From assembly GCA_034422455.1 (NCBI GenBank), contig DAOUJQ010000018.1, forward strand, positions 12,055 to 76,054: DNA of 64,000 bases, read 5' to 3'. Position numbers and translations under genes: made by a program. Position 1 is the stretch's first letter; each line of letters opens with the position of its first letter. The DNA comes from UBA1127 sp034422455. Its GTDB lineage: Bacteria > Chloroflexota > Dehalococcoidia > Lucifugimonadales > UBA1127. Shown here in pieces: positions 1 to 7,861 of this stretch. The notes beneath the pieces are model-generated. The model did not search any database and was not told where the DNA came from. It saw nothing but the letters and a program-made list of their open reading frames with translations.

Positions 1-869
1 TCAACAACGACAAGCTCGCCCTGGAGTGGGTGGAGGTGAGCCCCATCATCAACGCCTTCCGGCGCATGATCCGCGGCCTGGAGTTCGACGTCTCCGAGAT
101 GGCCATCTCAACGTACCTTTGCGCCAAGTCCTTCAACAAGCCCATCACCGCCATCCCCGTCTTCCCGGTGCGCGGCTTCCACCACGGGGCCATTGTTCAC
201 AACACCAAGGTGGGCGTTTCCAGCCCCAAGGACCTGGAGGGCAAGAAGGTGGGCGTCCGTGGGTGGACGGTGACCACCGGCGTCTGGGTACGCGGCATCC
301 TCGCGCAGGGCTACGGCGTCGACATCGACAAGATCACGTGGGTGCTGGCCGGCGACGAGCACGTCGCGGAGTACGAGTACCCCCCGAACGTCCAGCCGGC
401 GCCCGAAGGTTCGAGTCTGCCGGACATGCTTGTGTCCGGCGAGCTTGCGGCGGGCATCGGCGTCGGCAACGTGGACTCGGAGGACGTGAAGCCCCTCATC
501 GGCGGCGCCCGCGCGGCCGCCGTGCAGTTCTTCAACGACACCGGCGTCTACCCCATCAACCACACCGTCGTCGTCAAGGACGAGCACCTGGCGGCGAACC
601 CGTGGCTGGCGGAGGAGCTCTACAACACCTTCAAGGCCGCCAAGTCCTCCTACATGGCGAAGCTGGAGGCGGGCACGGACCTGTCGGACGCCGACCAGGC
701 CATCGTTCGCAACGGCGAGGACCTCGGCGGCGACCCGCTTCCCTACGGCATCGAGGCCAACCGGACGACCATGGAGGCCATCATCCAGGCCTGCCTGGAC
801 CAGAAGGTCATCCCGAGCCGGGTGTCCGTAGAGGAGGTCTTCCATCCCAGCACGGTAAGCCTGTCCTAG
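1..869 (+). CDS. ABC-type substrate-binding protein, 4,5-dihydroxyphthalate decarboxylase-like (5' partial)
   Basis: The reading frame is open from base 3, so the gene starts before the window; about 288 residues remain. The text VSPIINAFRRMIRGLEF, followed by a conserved EMAISTYLCAK segment and the DLEGKKVGVRGW motif, matches periplasmic-binding-like proteins annotated as 4,5-dihydroxyphthalate decarboxylase or NMT1/THI5-like solute receptors. These bind a small aromatic or pyrimidine-like ligand and, in most relatives, feed an ABC importer; true decarboxylase activity is rarely shown. No permease or ATPase gene lies next to it here, so the partner is either upstream of the window or absent. 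The gene ends with TAG 21 bp before the next gene on the same strand, so the two may be co-transcribed. Family assignment is good; the substrate is unknown. Confidence 0.8.
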   Translation, partial: NNDKLALEWVEVSPIINAFRRMIRGLEFDVSEMAISTYLCAKSFNKPITAIPVFPVRGFHHGAIVHNTKVGVSSPKDLEGKKVGVRGWTVTTGVWVRGILAQGYGVDIDKITWVLAGDEHVAEYEYPPNVQPAPEGSSLPDMLVSGELAAGIGVGNVDSEDVKPLIGGARAAAVQFFNDTGVYPINHTVVVKDEHLAANPWLAEELYNTFKAAKSSYMAKLEAGTDLSDADQAIVRNGEDLGGDPLPYGIEANRTTMEAIIQACLDQKVIPSRVSVEEVFHPSTVSLS

Positions 870-890
870 CCGGAGGACCGGTCAAAGCCC

Positions 891-1712
891 ATGGTTGAGC
901 GCGAGGACCACGGTCTGGAGCTCACGGAGGCCGACCTGCGCTTCATCGCGGACGAGGTGGAGGCGGGCGGCCTCGACGCAGAGCGGCTGAAGCAGCTCGT
1001 GCGCGGCGATCCCAGCTTCCGCGACGCCATCCTCGCCGACGGCCGCGTCTTCGAGAAGGCGGCCGCCGCGGACGAGGAGTTGCTGCGCATCTCGCCCGCC
1101 CTCTACTTCCAGGTGCTGCTGCGGCGCGCCCAGAAGGACCTTGGCAACGTCAGCCATACCCTCGAGCGGTCCGGCAGCGAGACGGTCGTGGTCTTCGACA
1201 CGGACAACGTCAGCGGCTTCCTCGCCAGGCCCACGGTGACCGACTACCTCGCCGCCATGCTCGCGTCCTTCACGCGGGTGGAGAGCTACGTGATGCCGGT
1301 GCGCGTCCGGCGCGGGACGTGGCGGCGGATGCGCTTCAGCGACATGGACATCGACAGCCTGGCGCGGCTGGCCGCGTCCGTCGACGAGGAGCACCGGTTC
1401 CGCTACTTCAAACGCATCGCGGACGTGTGCCTCTTCATCCTGGGCATCTTTCCCAACAGCGCGGCAGCCGCGGCGCAGCGCGGGATTCGCGGCGGACGTC
1501 GAGGGAGACGGACGGCGGAGGAGTACGCGGACATCGGCCGCAGACACTACGAGGCCGCCGGGGAGCACGCCGCCGCCCATGCCGCAGGCCTCGCCGAGCC
1601 GATGGGCCTGCTGCGCGACAACTTTGCCATGGCCGGCAAAGCGCTGAACTTCATTGTAGAACAGTACCTACGGTACTCCCGGACCCGCGTCTTCGACGTG
1701 GGAATACCGTAG
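891..1712 (+). CDS. Conserved hypothetical protein, 273 aa
   Basis: I do not recognise this protein. It is alpha-rich and Ala/Arg/Glu-rich. The middle section (about residues 95-125) reads VVVFDTDNVSGFLARPTV, followed by a predicted amphipathic region. Near residues 170-190 there is a hydrophobic stretch, CLFILGIFPNSA, that could be a buried helix rather than a membrane span. No signal peptide is visible. It follows the binding-protein gene by 21 bp on the same strand and shares its high-GC codon usage, so it looks like a resident gene and not an import. The ATG at 891 is the first in the frame; no strong ribosome site is obvious. No function is proposed. Confidence 0.65.
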   Translation: MVEREDHGLELTEADLRFIADEVEAGGLDAERLKQLVRGDPSFRDAILADGRVFEKAAAADEELLRISPALYFQVLLRRAQKDLGNVSHTLERSGSETVVVFDTDNVSGFLARPTVTDYLAAMLASFTRVESYVMPVRVRRGTWRRMRFSDMDIDSLARLAASVDEEHRFRYFKRIADVCLFILGIFPNSAAAAAQRGIRGGRRGRRTAEEYADIGRRHYEAAGEHAAAHAAGLAEPMGLLRDNFAMAGKALNFIVEQYLRYSRTRVFDVGIP

Positions 1713-1737
1713 GCACTGCGTATCGGCTATGTGAGGG

Positions 1738-2157
1738 CTACTTCTCCGACATGACGGCGCCGCCGTAGTTGGTGATCCGCTCAAGCTCGATCACGACGCC
1801 GAAGCCCTTCTTCTCCGGGTCCGCGTTGCGCTCCTGCTCCACGGTCTTGTCCCAGACCGCCTCGCGGGTGTCGCCGGACTCGTGGATGGTGGCGGTGCCG
1901 TAGAACTTCCAGGCCTGCCGCGTCTCCGGGTTGCGGAACATCACCAGCACCTGGGGGTTCTCCCTGATGTGGGCGATGCCGTCCTTGTAGGAGCGCTCCC
2001 AGTAGGCGAGGTTGGCGTCGTCGAACACCATCATGCTGCCGCGGTAGCCCATGCTGGGCCAGCCGTCGCTGCCTGCCGTGGCCAGGATGCAGGGCACCCG
2101 GTTGGCCAACGCGGTGTTTACGCCTTCCACCATTTCCTCAGTGATTTCGATAGCCAT
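1738..2157 (-). CDS. Pyridoxamine 5'-phosphate oxidase-fold (split-barrel flavin-binding) protein
   Basis: This 139-residue protein has the short split-barrel layout of the PNPOx-like/FMN-binding superfamily. An early strand reads VPCILATAGSDGWPSMGYRG, followed by a dimer-forming strand LAYWERSYKDG and the segment NPQVLVMFRNPETRQAWKFYGTA. Relatives bind FMN, F420 or heme and reduce small substrates or act as general stress proteins. The frame is open further upstream to 2247, but the ATG at 2157 has a strong GGGAGGAG site 8 bp before it, so I start there. It is monocistronic and convergent with the preceding orphan gene. The cofactor cannot be decided from sequence alone. Confidence 0.85.
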   Translation of the reverse strand: MAIEITEEMVEGVNTALANRVPCILATAGSDGWPSMGYRGSMMVFDDANLAYWERSYKDGIAHIRENPQVLVMFRNPETRQAWKFYGTATIHESGDTREAVWDKTVEQERNADPEKKGFGVVIELERITNYGGAVMSEK

Positions 2158-2344
2158 GTGTCTCTCCTCCCGACGCCATTGGCGCACCGCGCCATAGCTG
2201 CTTTTTGGTGTGGGGAAAGTGTAGCCAGCCCCCGCGAGGGCTGTCAACGGGCGGGGTCACCATTCGCCCTTGCCCGCCGGTGCGCGGCCCACTATAGTCT
2301 AGCCACTCCATTCGCTCAGGCACACGACACGCAAGGAGGGCGCC

Positions 2345-3292
2345 ATGGCCGACAGGATTGGCATGGACCGGTTCGTCTACGAGACCGAGGAGGGCTGGCC
2401 CAAGATCCCGGAGGGCTACGAGTTCCCGGACGCGTCCGGCGTCACCGTCGACCAGGACGACAACGTCTACATCCTCAATCGCGGCGCGCACCCCGTCATC
2501 GTGCTGGACAGGGACGGCAACTTCCTGCGCTCCTGGGGCGAGGGCGAGTTCGACCAGCGGGCCCACGGCATCCACTGCAGCCCGGACAACTTCATCTACA
2601 CGGTCAACGACAGCCAGCACTGCATCAAGAAGTACTCCCGCGAGGGCGAGCTGCTCATGGTCATCGGCGACGAGAACCAGGCCGCCGAGAAGTGGAGCGG
2701 CACGCCGTTCAACCGCCCCACAAACATGGCCGTCTCCCCCAACACCGGCGACGTCTACGTCACGGACGGCTACGGCAACAGCCGTGTCCACCGCTACACC
2801 TCGGAGGGGGTGCACATCGTGTCCTGGGGCGCGCCGGGCGTGGAGCCGGGCGAGTTCCAGGTGCCGCACAACGTCGTGGTGGACAGCGACGAGAACGTGT
2901 ACGTCACCGACCGGGAGAACTACCGGCTGCAGGTCTTCGACCGGAACGGCAACCTGCAGGCCATCTGGCAGAACATCTACCGCCCGCAGGCGCTGTGCAT
3001 GGACCAGAAGGGCATCATCTACGTGGGCGAGATGCTGATGGACACGGAACTCATCGACTACCCGATGGTGGGGCACCGGCTCAACGCCTTCACGAAGGCG
3101 GGCGAGCGCCTCGCGCGCATCGGCGACGCCATGATCGGCGACGGGCCGACGCAGTTCATCGCGCCGCACGGCTTCGGGGTGGACTCCAAGGGCAACCTGT
3201 ACGTGGGCGAGGTCTCGCACACGGTCTACGGCCGCCGGATGGACCCGCCACAGACGTTCCGCTGCTTCCGCAAGCTGAAGCTGGTGGGGTAA
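2345..3292 (+). CDS. NHL-repeat beta-propeller protein
   Basis: This 315-residue protein is built of repeated NHL/SMP-30-like blades, each with a D-x-x-DNVY-type turn, such as GVTVDQDDNVYILNR near residue 32, DVYVTDGYGNSRVHRY near 138, and NVVVDSDENVYVTDRENYR near 178. About six blades fit the length, so a single six-bladed propeller is likely. No signal peptide or catalytic His/Tyr pattern of peptidyl-alpha-hydroxyglycine lyase is convincing, so it could be a lyase, a lactonase-like hydrolase or a binding scaffold. An AAGGAGG site 6 bp before the ATG fixes the start. It is transcribed divergently from the flavin-fold gene, with about 190 bp between them, and stands alone as a transcription unit. 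Confidence 0.85.
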   Translation: MADRIGMDRFVYETEEGWPKIPEGYEFPDASGVTVDQDDNVYILNRGAHPVIVLDRDGNFLRSWGEGEFDQRAHGIHCSPDNFIYTVNDSQHCIKKYSREGELLMVIGDENQAAEKWSGTPFNRPTNMAVSPNTGDVYVTDGYGNSRVHRYTSEGVHIVSWGAPGVEPGEFQVPHNVVVDSDENVYVTDRENYRLQVFDRNGNLQAIWQNIYRPQALCMDQKGIIYVGEMLMDTELIDYPMVGHRLNAFTKAGERLARIGDAMIGDGPTQFIAPHGFGVDSKGNLYVGEVSHTVYGRRMDPPQTFRCFRKLKLVG

Positions 3293-3344
3293 GCGAGGGA
3301 GATACGCCGCCATTCCGCCTCCAAGGGCTTCCACCTCCCGTGCA

Positions 3345-3795
3345 TCGCATTGGGGGAAGCGGCGGCCCGGCAGGGTATTCGTCTTGTGATTCGCTTTGTA
3401 GCTGCTTTGGCACATTTCAGCTACAAAGCCAATAATGCCCCCGGGAGACACGAATCCCCGGTTTCGGGGCATTCCCTTGGGCAACACCTCTCCATTGCGC
3501 TCCGAGGAAGCGGCTGCTTGGCGGCGTATTCGTCTTGTGATTTGTTTTGTAGCTGCTTTGGCACATTTCACCTACAAAGCCAATAATGCCCTGGGAGAGG
3601 CGAATCCCCGGTTTCGGCGTTTTCCCTGCGCGATACGCCTCCTTCCGTCTCCCGTGCGTCGCCCTGGGGGAAGCGGCAGCCAGCCGGTGAACTCGTTTGG
3701 TGATTGATTTGTAGCTGCTTTGGCACATTTCAGCTACAAGACGAAAATGCGCTGAGGGAAACGAGTCCCCGGATTGGGCGATTTCCCTATGCGCC
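3345..3795. repeat. Three tandem ~155-bp palindrome-bearing repeats
   Basis: Three imperfect units sit head to tail. Each has, in order, a GGAAGCGGC block, a GTGATT block, an inverted repeat TTTGTAGCTG / CAGCTACAAA around a constant 13-nt loop CTTTGGCACATTT, and a CCCCGG-TTTCGG-like block. The inverted repeats lie at 3395-3427 (perfect), 3546-3578 (one mismatch) and 3708-3740 (last base differs), spacing 151 and 162 bp. No reading frame crosses all three convincingly. Together with 3796-4091, which holds only the first copy of a 26-bp direct repeat, this accounts for the roughly 800-bp gap after the NHL gene. Confidence 0.85.
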
Positions 3796-3948
3796 GGCAT
3801 GGCCGCGGCGAGCGATGCCAGCGGAAGCGCGGTGCGGCGGGAGGTCCGGTTGCGGTCGTCGTCCATAGCGGAAAGGTAACGGCGGGCACGGCGCAGGGGC
3901 AATAGCGCGGTGGCAGGGTGGTCCGTCGCTGGTCAAGGGGGCGATTCC

Positions 3949-3974
3949 GGGGGGCGTGCCGAGGGGCAGGATCG
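3949..3974. repeat. 26-bp direct repeat, left copy (att-like)
   Basis: This is a perfect 26-bp copy of the sequence at 5144-5169, beginning GGGGGGCGTGCC and ending GGCAGGATCG. Its last 18 bases equal the 3' end of the tRNA-Phe gene as read on the plus strand. Duplicating a tRNA 3' end is the classic footprint of site-specific integration, but no integrase lies between the copies. Confidence 0.75.
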
Positions 3975-4091
3975 CGCCATAGGTAGCATGGCGGTGCGTG
4001 GAGGGATGTCGGCGTAGCTGAATCGGGCCTCGCGCGGCGGGACAGGTTGGCAGGGGCGCGTAAAAGGGCCACATGGGGGAGGGACAGGGCG

Positions 4092-5072
4092 CTATGGCGG
4101 CGGGGGCTGCGCGGGTGGGCCGTCCGGGTGGTCGTAGGCGCCCACGGCCATAAGGTACTCGCGCAGGTCGCTTGGGCGCTGGACCAGTTTCGGCAGAGCT
4201 TCATCGGCCCCAATGCGCCCGTCGTACTCGCGTACTCGCTCTTCGTGCGCCGCCTTTATCTCGCTGACGAACTCCTCCAGCGGTTTGGGCTCTTTCGCCT
4301 CCTTAAAGCTGGGAATGTCTGCCTCGCTCCTAATCATCCAATTAAGGGAGCCCTCGAAAAGAGGGTTGATGGCTACAATGCTCCCGTCAAACAGCTGTCT
4401 CACATCCCACGGATTCCCTATGCCCCAAACCTCGACGGCAACATCCCGTGGCGGCCTGAGGAACATGACCCACTCGTTGATGGCCATCCGGAAACGCAAA
4501 TACCCTATTGTGCCTCCCTGCGCGATGGCGTGCTCAACGTCCGTGATCAAAGGCTGTTCACCGTCCGGTGCATAGTCGAAGTGTGCAGCGTTCAGATACA
4601 GGATCGTCAAAGTGGCGGGGCCATTCCCGACAATGTACTCATTGACCCGAACATCAACAAAGCAACGGAGTCTGGTGTCTCCTCCTCGCCACTCGCCTTC
4701 TCTCGCGCTGGGCAAGTTACGGGACATTCCAAACCTACAGCGAATGGTGTCGGGAAGGGTTGTCGCACGGATGACGATATGCGCCACGCCCTCAGGGTAA
4801 CCACGGTCAAGATGACCCTCTGCATAGGCGTACTCGGCTTTCCACACGCCGTCTGCATGGACGTTGGGTATGTCTATATGGAATGGGCGGCCGCTCGGTC
4901 TGCAGGGATCGATGACAGAGCCCTCAACGGGCGTGCACGGGGGGATCACGTCAAGAGGGATCACGTCATCGGCACAGGCGACGCCAAGGAGGGCGACGAG
5001 CGCCGCCAAGGCCGCGAGCGGCGCGCCGGCAGTGGACACGGAGCTCATGTTCACGACCCAGTGGACTGCCAT
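4092..5072 (-). CDS. Secreted or lipid-anchored hypothetical protein
   Basis: About 326 residues. The N-terminus is a signal-like segment with an Ala/Leu-rich hydrophobic core ending LLGVACADD; the Cys could be a lipobox, though the -3 residue (Gly) is unusual. The mature part has several Cys and Trp residues and motifs such as FHIDIPNVHADGVWKAEYAY and ending in Pro-rich text; I do not recognise the fold. The frame continues upstream into the tRNA-Phe gene, so the start is placed at the ATG at 5072, preceded by GGAGGGG; an alternative ATG is at 5048. Its base composition is visibly less GC-rich than its neighbours. It is the only gene between the two copies of a 26-bp repeat that includes the tRNA 3' end, which suggests acquisition. 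Confidence 0.7.
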   Translation of the reverse strand: MAVHWVVNMSSVSTAGAPLAALAALVALLGVACADDVIPLDVIPPCTPVEGSVIDPCRPSGRPFHIDIPNVHADGVWKAEYAYAEGHLDRGYPEGVAHIVIRATTLPDTIRCRFGMSRNLPSAREGEWRGGDTRLRCFVDVRVNEYIVGNGPATLTILYLNAAHFDYAPDGEQPLITDVEHAIAQGGTIGYLRFRMAINEWVMFLRPPRDVAVEVWGIGNPWDVRQLFDGSIVAINPLFEGSLNWMIRSEADIPSFKEAKEPKPLEEFVSEIKAAHEERVREYDGRIGADEALPKLVQRPSDLREYLMAVGAYDHPDGPPAQPPPP

Positions 5073-5151
5073 CCCCGCCCCTCCGTCCCGTACCAAAAGG
5101 GCCACGCCGGGCGTCAAAACGGCGTCTATCGGATACCAAAATAGGGGGGCG

Positions 5152-5223
<72 letters not shown>

Positions 5224-5232
5224 TTGACCTTC

Positions 5233-5262
5233 ATGGTAGGGGCCGCTCAATAGGAGTGTCAA
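5233..5262 (-). promoter_or_regulatory. Candidate sigma70-type promoter for tRNA-Phe
   Basis: On the minus strand, a perfect -35 hexamer TTGACA (5262-5257) is followed after 18 bp by TACCAT (5238-5233). The end of the -10 is 9 bp before the tRNA 5' end at 5223. Spacing and position fit a stable-RNA promoter. Confidence 0.55.
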
Positions 5263-5279
5263 GCTGATATACTAGCTGT

Positions 5280-6020
5280 GTGAAGCTGTCGGCGGCATAC
5301 CCGTGGCCGGGGAACCTGGAAGCGGCGGCGGCCCTGCAGCTCAGGCTTGCGGGGCTGGTCTCCACCGTCAACGAGGCGGCCCAGCCGCCGCAGTACGTGG
5401 CGGGAGTGGACATCTCCGCGCCGGACGCCGATGGCTGGGTGCGCGGCGCCATCGTGGTGCTGCGCTGGCCGGAGTTAACACTGGCGGAGGTCCGCATCGG
5501 GAGGGCGCAGCCGCCGGTGCCCTACGTCCCCGGCTACCTGGCCTTCCGGGAGGTCCCCGCCGCGGAGGACGCCCTGGAGCGGTTGGAGACCGTCCCGGAC
5601 GTCATCCTGGTGGATGGCCAGGGAATGGCCCACCCGCGCCGGTTTGGCGTCGCGTGCCACCTGGGGCTGACGGCGGGCGTCCCCACAATCGGCTGTGCCA
5701 AGTCGCGGCTGACGGGCCGCTGGGAGGGCCTGGCCGCCGAACGCGGGGCCTCCGCGCCGCTGGTGGACCGGGGCGAGGTGATCGGGGCCGCCTTGCGCAC
5801 CCGGACAGGCGTGTCACCGGTCTTCGTCTCGGTGGGCCACCGGATCGACCTGGAAACGGCCATTGACCTGACGCTGGGGTGCTGCCGCAAGCACCGGCTG
5901 CCGGAGCCGACGCGGCTGGCGCACCTGGCTGCGGCGGGCCGCTACGCCGAGGGCGTCTACCCGGCGGAGGCGCTGCAGGGCGTGTTGCCGGTCAACCCGG
6001 GGCCCGGCCCGGCGGCATGA
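5280..6020 (+). CDS. nfi: Endonuclease V (deoxyinosine 3' endonuclease)
   Basis: This 246-residue protein carries the family's signatures: the catalytic Asp in VAGVDIS (D44), the PYVPGYLAFRE motif (Glu near 91) that contacts the lesion, and VDGQGMAHPRRFG (Asp near 112). Endonuclease V cleaves the second phosphodiester bond 3' to deoxyinosine in damaged DNA, or inosine in RNA in some relatives. Length matches the usual 220-240 residues. The start is a GTG at 5280 with no ribosome site; a TATACT sequence at 5268-5273 lies only 6 bp before it, so the transcript may be leaderless (inference). It is divergent from tRNA-Phe and is followed 36 bp later by prfB. Confidence 0.92.
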   Translation: MKLSAAYPWPGNLEAAAALQLRLAGLVSTVNEAAQPPQYVAGVDISAPDADGWVRGAIVVLRWPELTLAEVRIGRAQPPVPYVPGYLAFREVPAAEDALERLETVPDVILVDGQGMAHPRRFGVACHLGLTAGVPTIGCAKSRLTGRWEGLAAERGASAPLVDRGEVIGAALRTRTGVSPVFVSVGHRIDLETAIDLTLGCCRKHRLPEPTRLAHLAAAGRYAEGVYPAEALQGVLPVNPGPGPAA

Positions 6021-6056
6021 GAAGGCTTCAGGCCAAGAAACGAGCAGAGGAAGGCG

Positions 6057-7167
6057 ATGATAGAGCTGCGGTCACAGATTGAGGAGCTTCAGGGGCGGAT
6101 CTCCTACCTCCTGGAGCGTCTTTGACGTTTCCTCCAAAGAGCAGGAAGTGGCCCGGCTCCAGGAACAGTCCGGCAACCCAGCCTTCTGGGATAACCCCAC
6201 GCGGGCCCAGGGCGTCATGCAGCGTCTGTCCATCCTCGGGCAGGAGATCGGCGCGTGGCGGGGCGTCGAGTCCCAGGCCGCCAACCTGTTGGAGCTCGTA
6301 CAGATGAGCCTGAACGAGTCGGCGACGGAGCTGGTGGAGGACATCAGCAGGGAGACGGCCGAGCTCAGGGCCGAGGTCGCCGACATGGAGTTCCAGCTCG
6401 TGTTCTCCGGCCCCCACGACGACCAGAACGCCATCTTCGCCATCCACGCCGGAGCGGGCGGGTCGGACTCGCAGGACTGGGCGCAGATGCTCCTTCGCAT
6501 GTACCTGCGCTGGGCCGAGCGCAAGGGATGCCGGGCCAACGTGCTGGAGACCTCCCCCGGCGAGGAGACGGGCATCAAGAGCGCGATGGTGGAGGTCACC
6601 GGCCCCTTCGCCTACGGCTGGCTCAAGGTCGAGCGCGGCGTGCACCGGCTGGTGCGGCTCTCGCCCTTCGACGCGGACCACATGCGGCACACGTCGTTCG
6701 CGCTGGTGGAGGTGATGCCGGAGCCGACGGACGAGGGGGAGGTCGAGATCCGCGACGAGGACATCCGCGTCGACACCTTCCGCGCCAGCGGGCACGGCGG
6801 GCAGAACGTCCAGAAGGTGGAGACGGCGGTACGCATTACACACATCCCGACGGACATCGTGGTGACGTGCCAGAACGAGCGGTCGCAGGCGCAAAACCGC
6901 GACGTGGCGATGAAGATCCTGCAGGCGAGGCTCATCGAGCGGGAGGAGCTGCTGCGGGCCGAGGAGCAGGCGCGCATCAAGGGCGCGCACGTCACGGCGG
7001 GCTGGGGCAACCAGATCCGCAGCTACGTCCTGCACCCCTACCGGATGGTCAAGGACCACCGCAGCGGTTTCGAGACCCGCGACCCGCAGGCGGTGCTGGA
7101 CGGCGAACTGGACGACCTGCTGCGGGCGGAGCTGATGAACACCGTCGGGAACGGCGGCGGGACGTAG
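6057..7167 (+). CDS. prfB: Peptide chain release factor 2, with programmed +1 frameshift
   Basis: Translation begins at ATG 6057 after a GAGGAAGG site and reads 22 codons to CTT, then meets TGA at 6123-6125. Shifting +1 at CTT TGA C continues in the frame that runs to 7167, giving about 369 residues, normal for RF2. The downstream part has the SPF tripeptide (about residues 202-204) that reads UGA/UAA stop codons and the GHGGQ motif (GGQ about 247-249) that triggers peptidyl-tRNA hydrolysis. The short first frame supplies the N-terminal helix, MIELRSQIEELQGRISYLLE. Automated calls may start wrongly at 6079. The gene sits between endonuclease V and a P-loop kinase gene on the same strand. Confidence 0.95.
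6112..6126 (+). promoter_or_regulatory. RF2 autoregulatory +1 frameshift site
   Basis: The sequence TGGAGCGTCTTTGAC shows the conserved slippery CTT followed by TGA and C, with a Shine-Dalgarno-like GGAG placed 3 nt upstream of the CTT. When RF2 is scarce, ribosomes pause at UGA and shift +1, so RF2 controls its own synthesis (established for bacterial prfB). Confidence 0.93.
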
Positions 7168-7229
7168 GGGCGCTCAGGAAAGCAAGGGCAACATCCTTGG
7201 AATCTAAGAGACGTGGCAGCTACAGCGCG

Positions 7230-7787
7230 ATGTTGTTGATCTTTGGAGGCCTGCCCGGCGCCGGCAAGACCGCAATTGCCGCCGGACTTGCCACGGCCAT
7301 TCAGGCTATGCATCTTCGGATAGACTCCATCGAACAGGCACTGCGCAAGTCAGGCATGGCGGTATCGGGGCCCGAAGGCTACGAGGTAGCCTATGCAGTG
7401 GCCGAAGACAACCTCAAGCTGGGACACGTCGTGATTGCCGATTCCGTGAATCCCGTGGAGGTTACACGAGCCGCCTGGCGGAATGTCGCCAAGCGATCGG
7501 GCACGGGATGCATCGAAATTGAGGTTGTCTGTTCCGACCGGACGGAACACCGTCGCAGGGTCGAGACACGGCAGCCTGACATCGCCGGTCATCGATTGCC
7601 TACGTGGGAGCAGGTATGCGAGCGGGAGTATGAACCCTGGGAAGCGGGCATCGTCGTCGACACAGCCGGACAACCTATTGAAGCGTCCGTTGCGGCGCTG
7701 CTCGCAAGGATTGGGGGCTTGGAATCTGCGCCTGAGGCAGCCGGCGGAACGCTGAAGCAAGTTGGGCCTATAACACCACCCGAGTAG
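7230..7787 (+). CDS. AAA/P-loop small-molecule kinase-like protein
   Basis: This 185-residue protein opens with a Walker A loop, FGGLPGAGKTAIA (about residues 4-16), typical of the adenylylsulfate-kinase/zeta-toxin/chloramphenicol-phosphotransferase class of P-loop kinases. A DSVNP segment near residue 75 may supply the Walker B/lid Asp, and the Arg-rich segment DRTEHRRRVETRQPD resembles a lid region. It most likely phosphorylates a small molecule or nucleotide; no substrate can be named and no antitoxin partner is visible. The ATG at 7230 has no clear ribosome site. It follows prfB by about 60 bp on the same strand. Confidence 0.75.
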   Translation: MLLIFGGLPGAGKTAIAAGLATAIQAMHLRIDSIEQALRKSGMAVSGPEGYEVAYAVAEDNLKLGHVVIADSVNPVEVTRAAWRNVAKRSGTGCIEIEVVCSDRTEHRRRVETRQPDIAGHRLPTWEQVCEREYEPWEAGIVVDTAGQPIEASVAALLARIGGLESAPEAAGGTLKQVGPITPPE

Positions 7788-7861
7788 CTTTCAGAGATCG
7801 TAGCGTTACCCATACAATTGCTACCCTATTGGGGTCTCAAGGCGTTCACAGGACAGACGAG

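Noticed and set aside
3345..3795. CRISPR-like or coding repeats
   Set aside because: Three units of ~155 bp with no unique spacers; the small reading frames crossing them are inconsistent between copies.
6255..7787. Long open frame merging prfB region and the P-loop kinase
   Set aside because: Its first 970 bases are the out-of-frame shadow of prfB; the true kinase begins at 7230.
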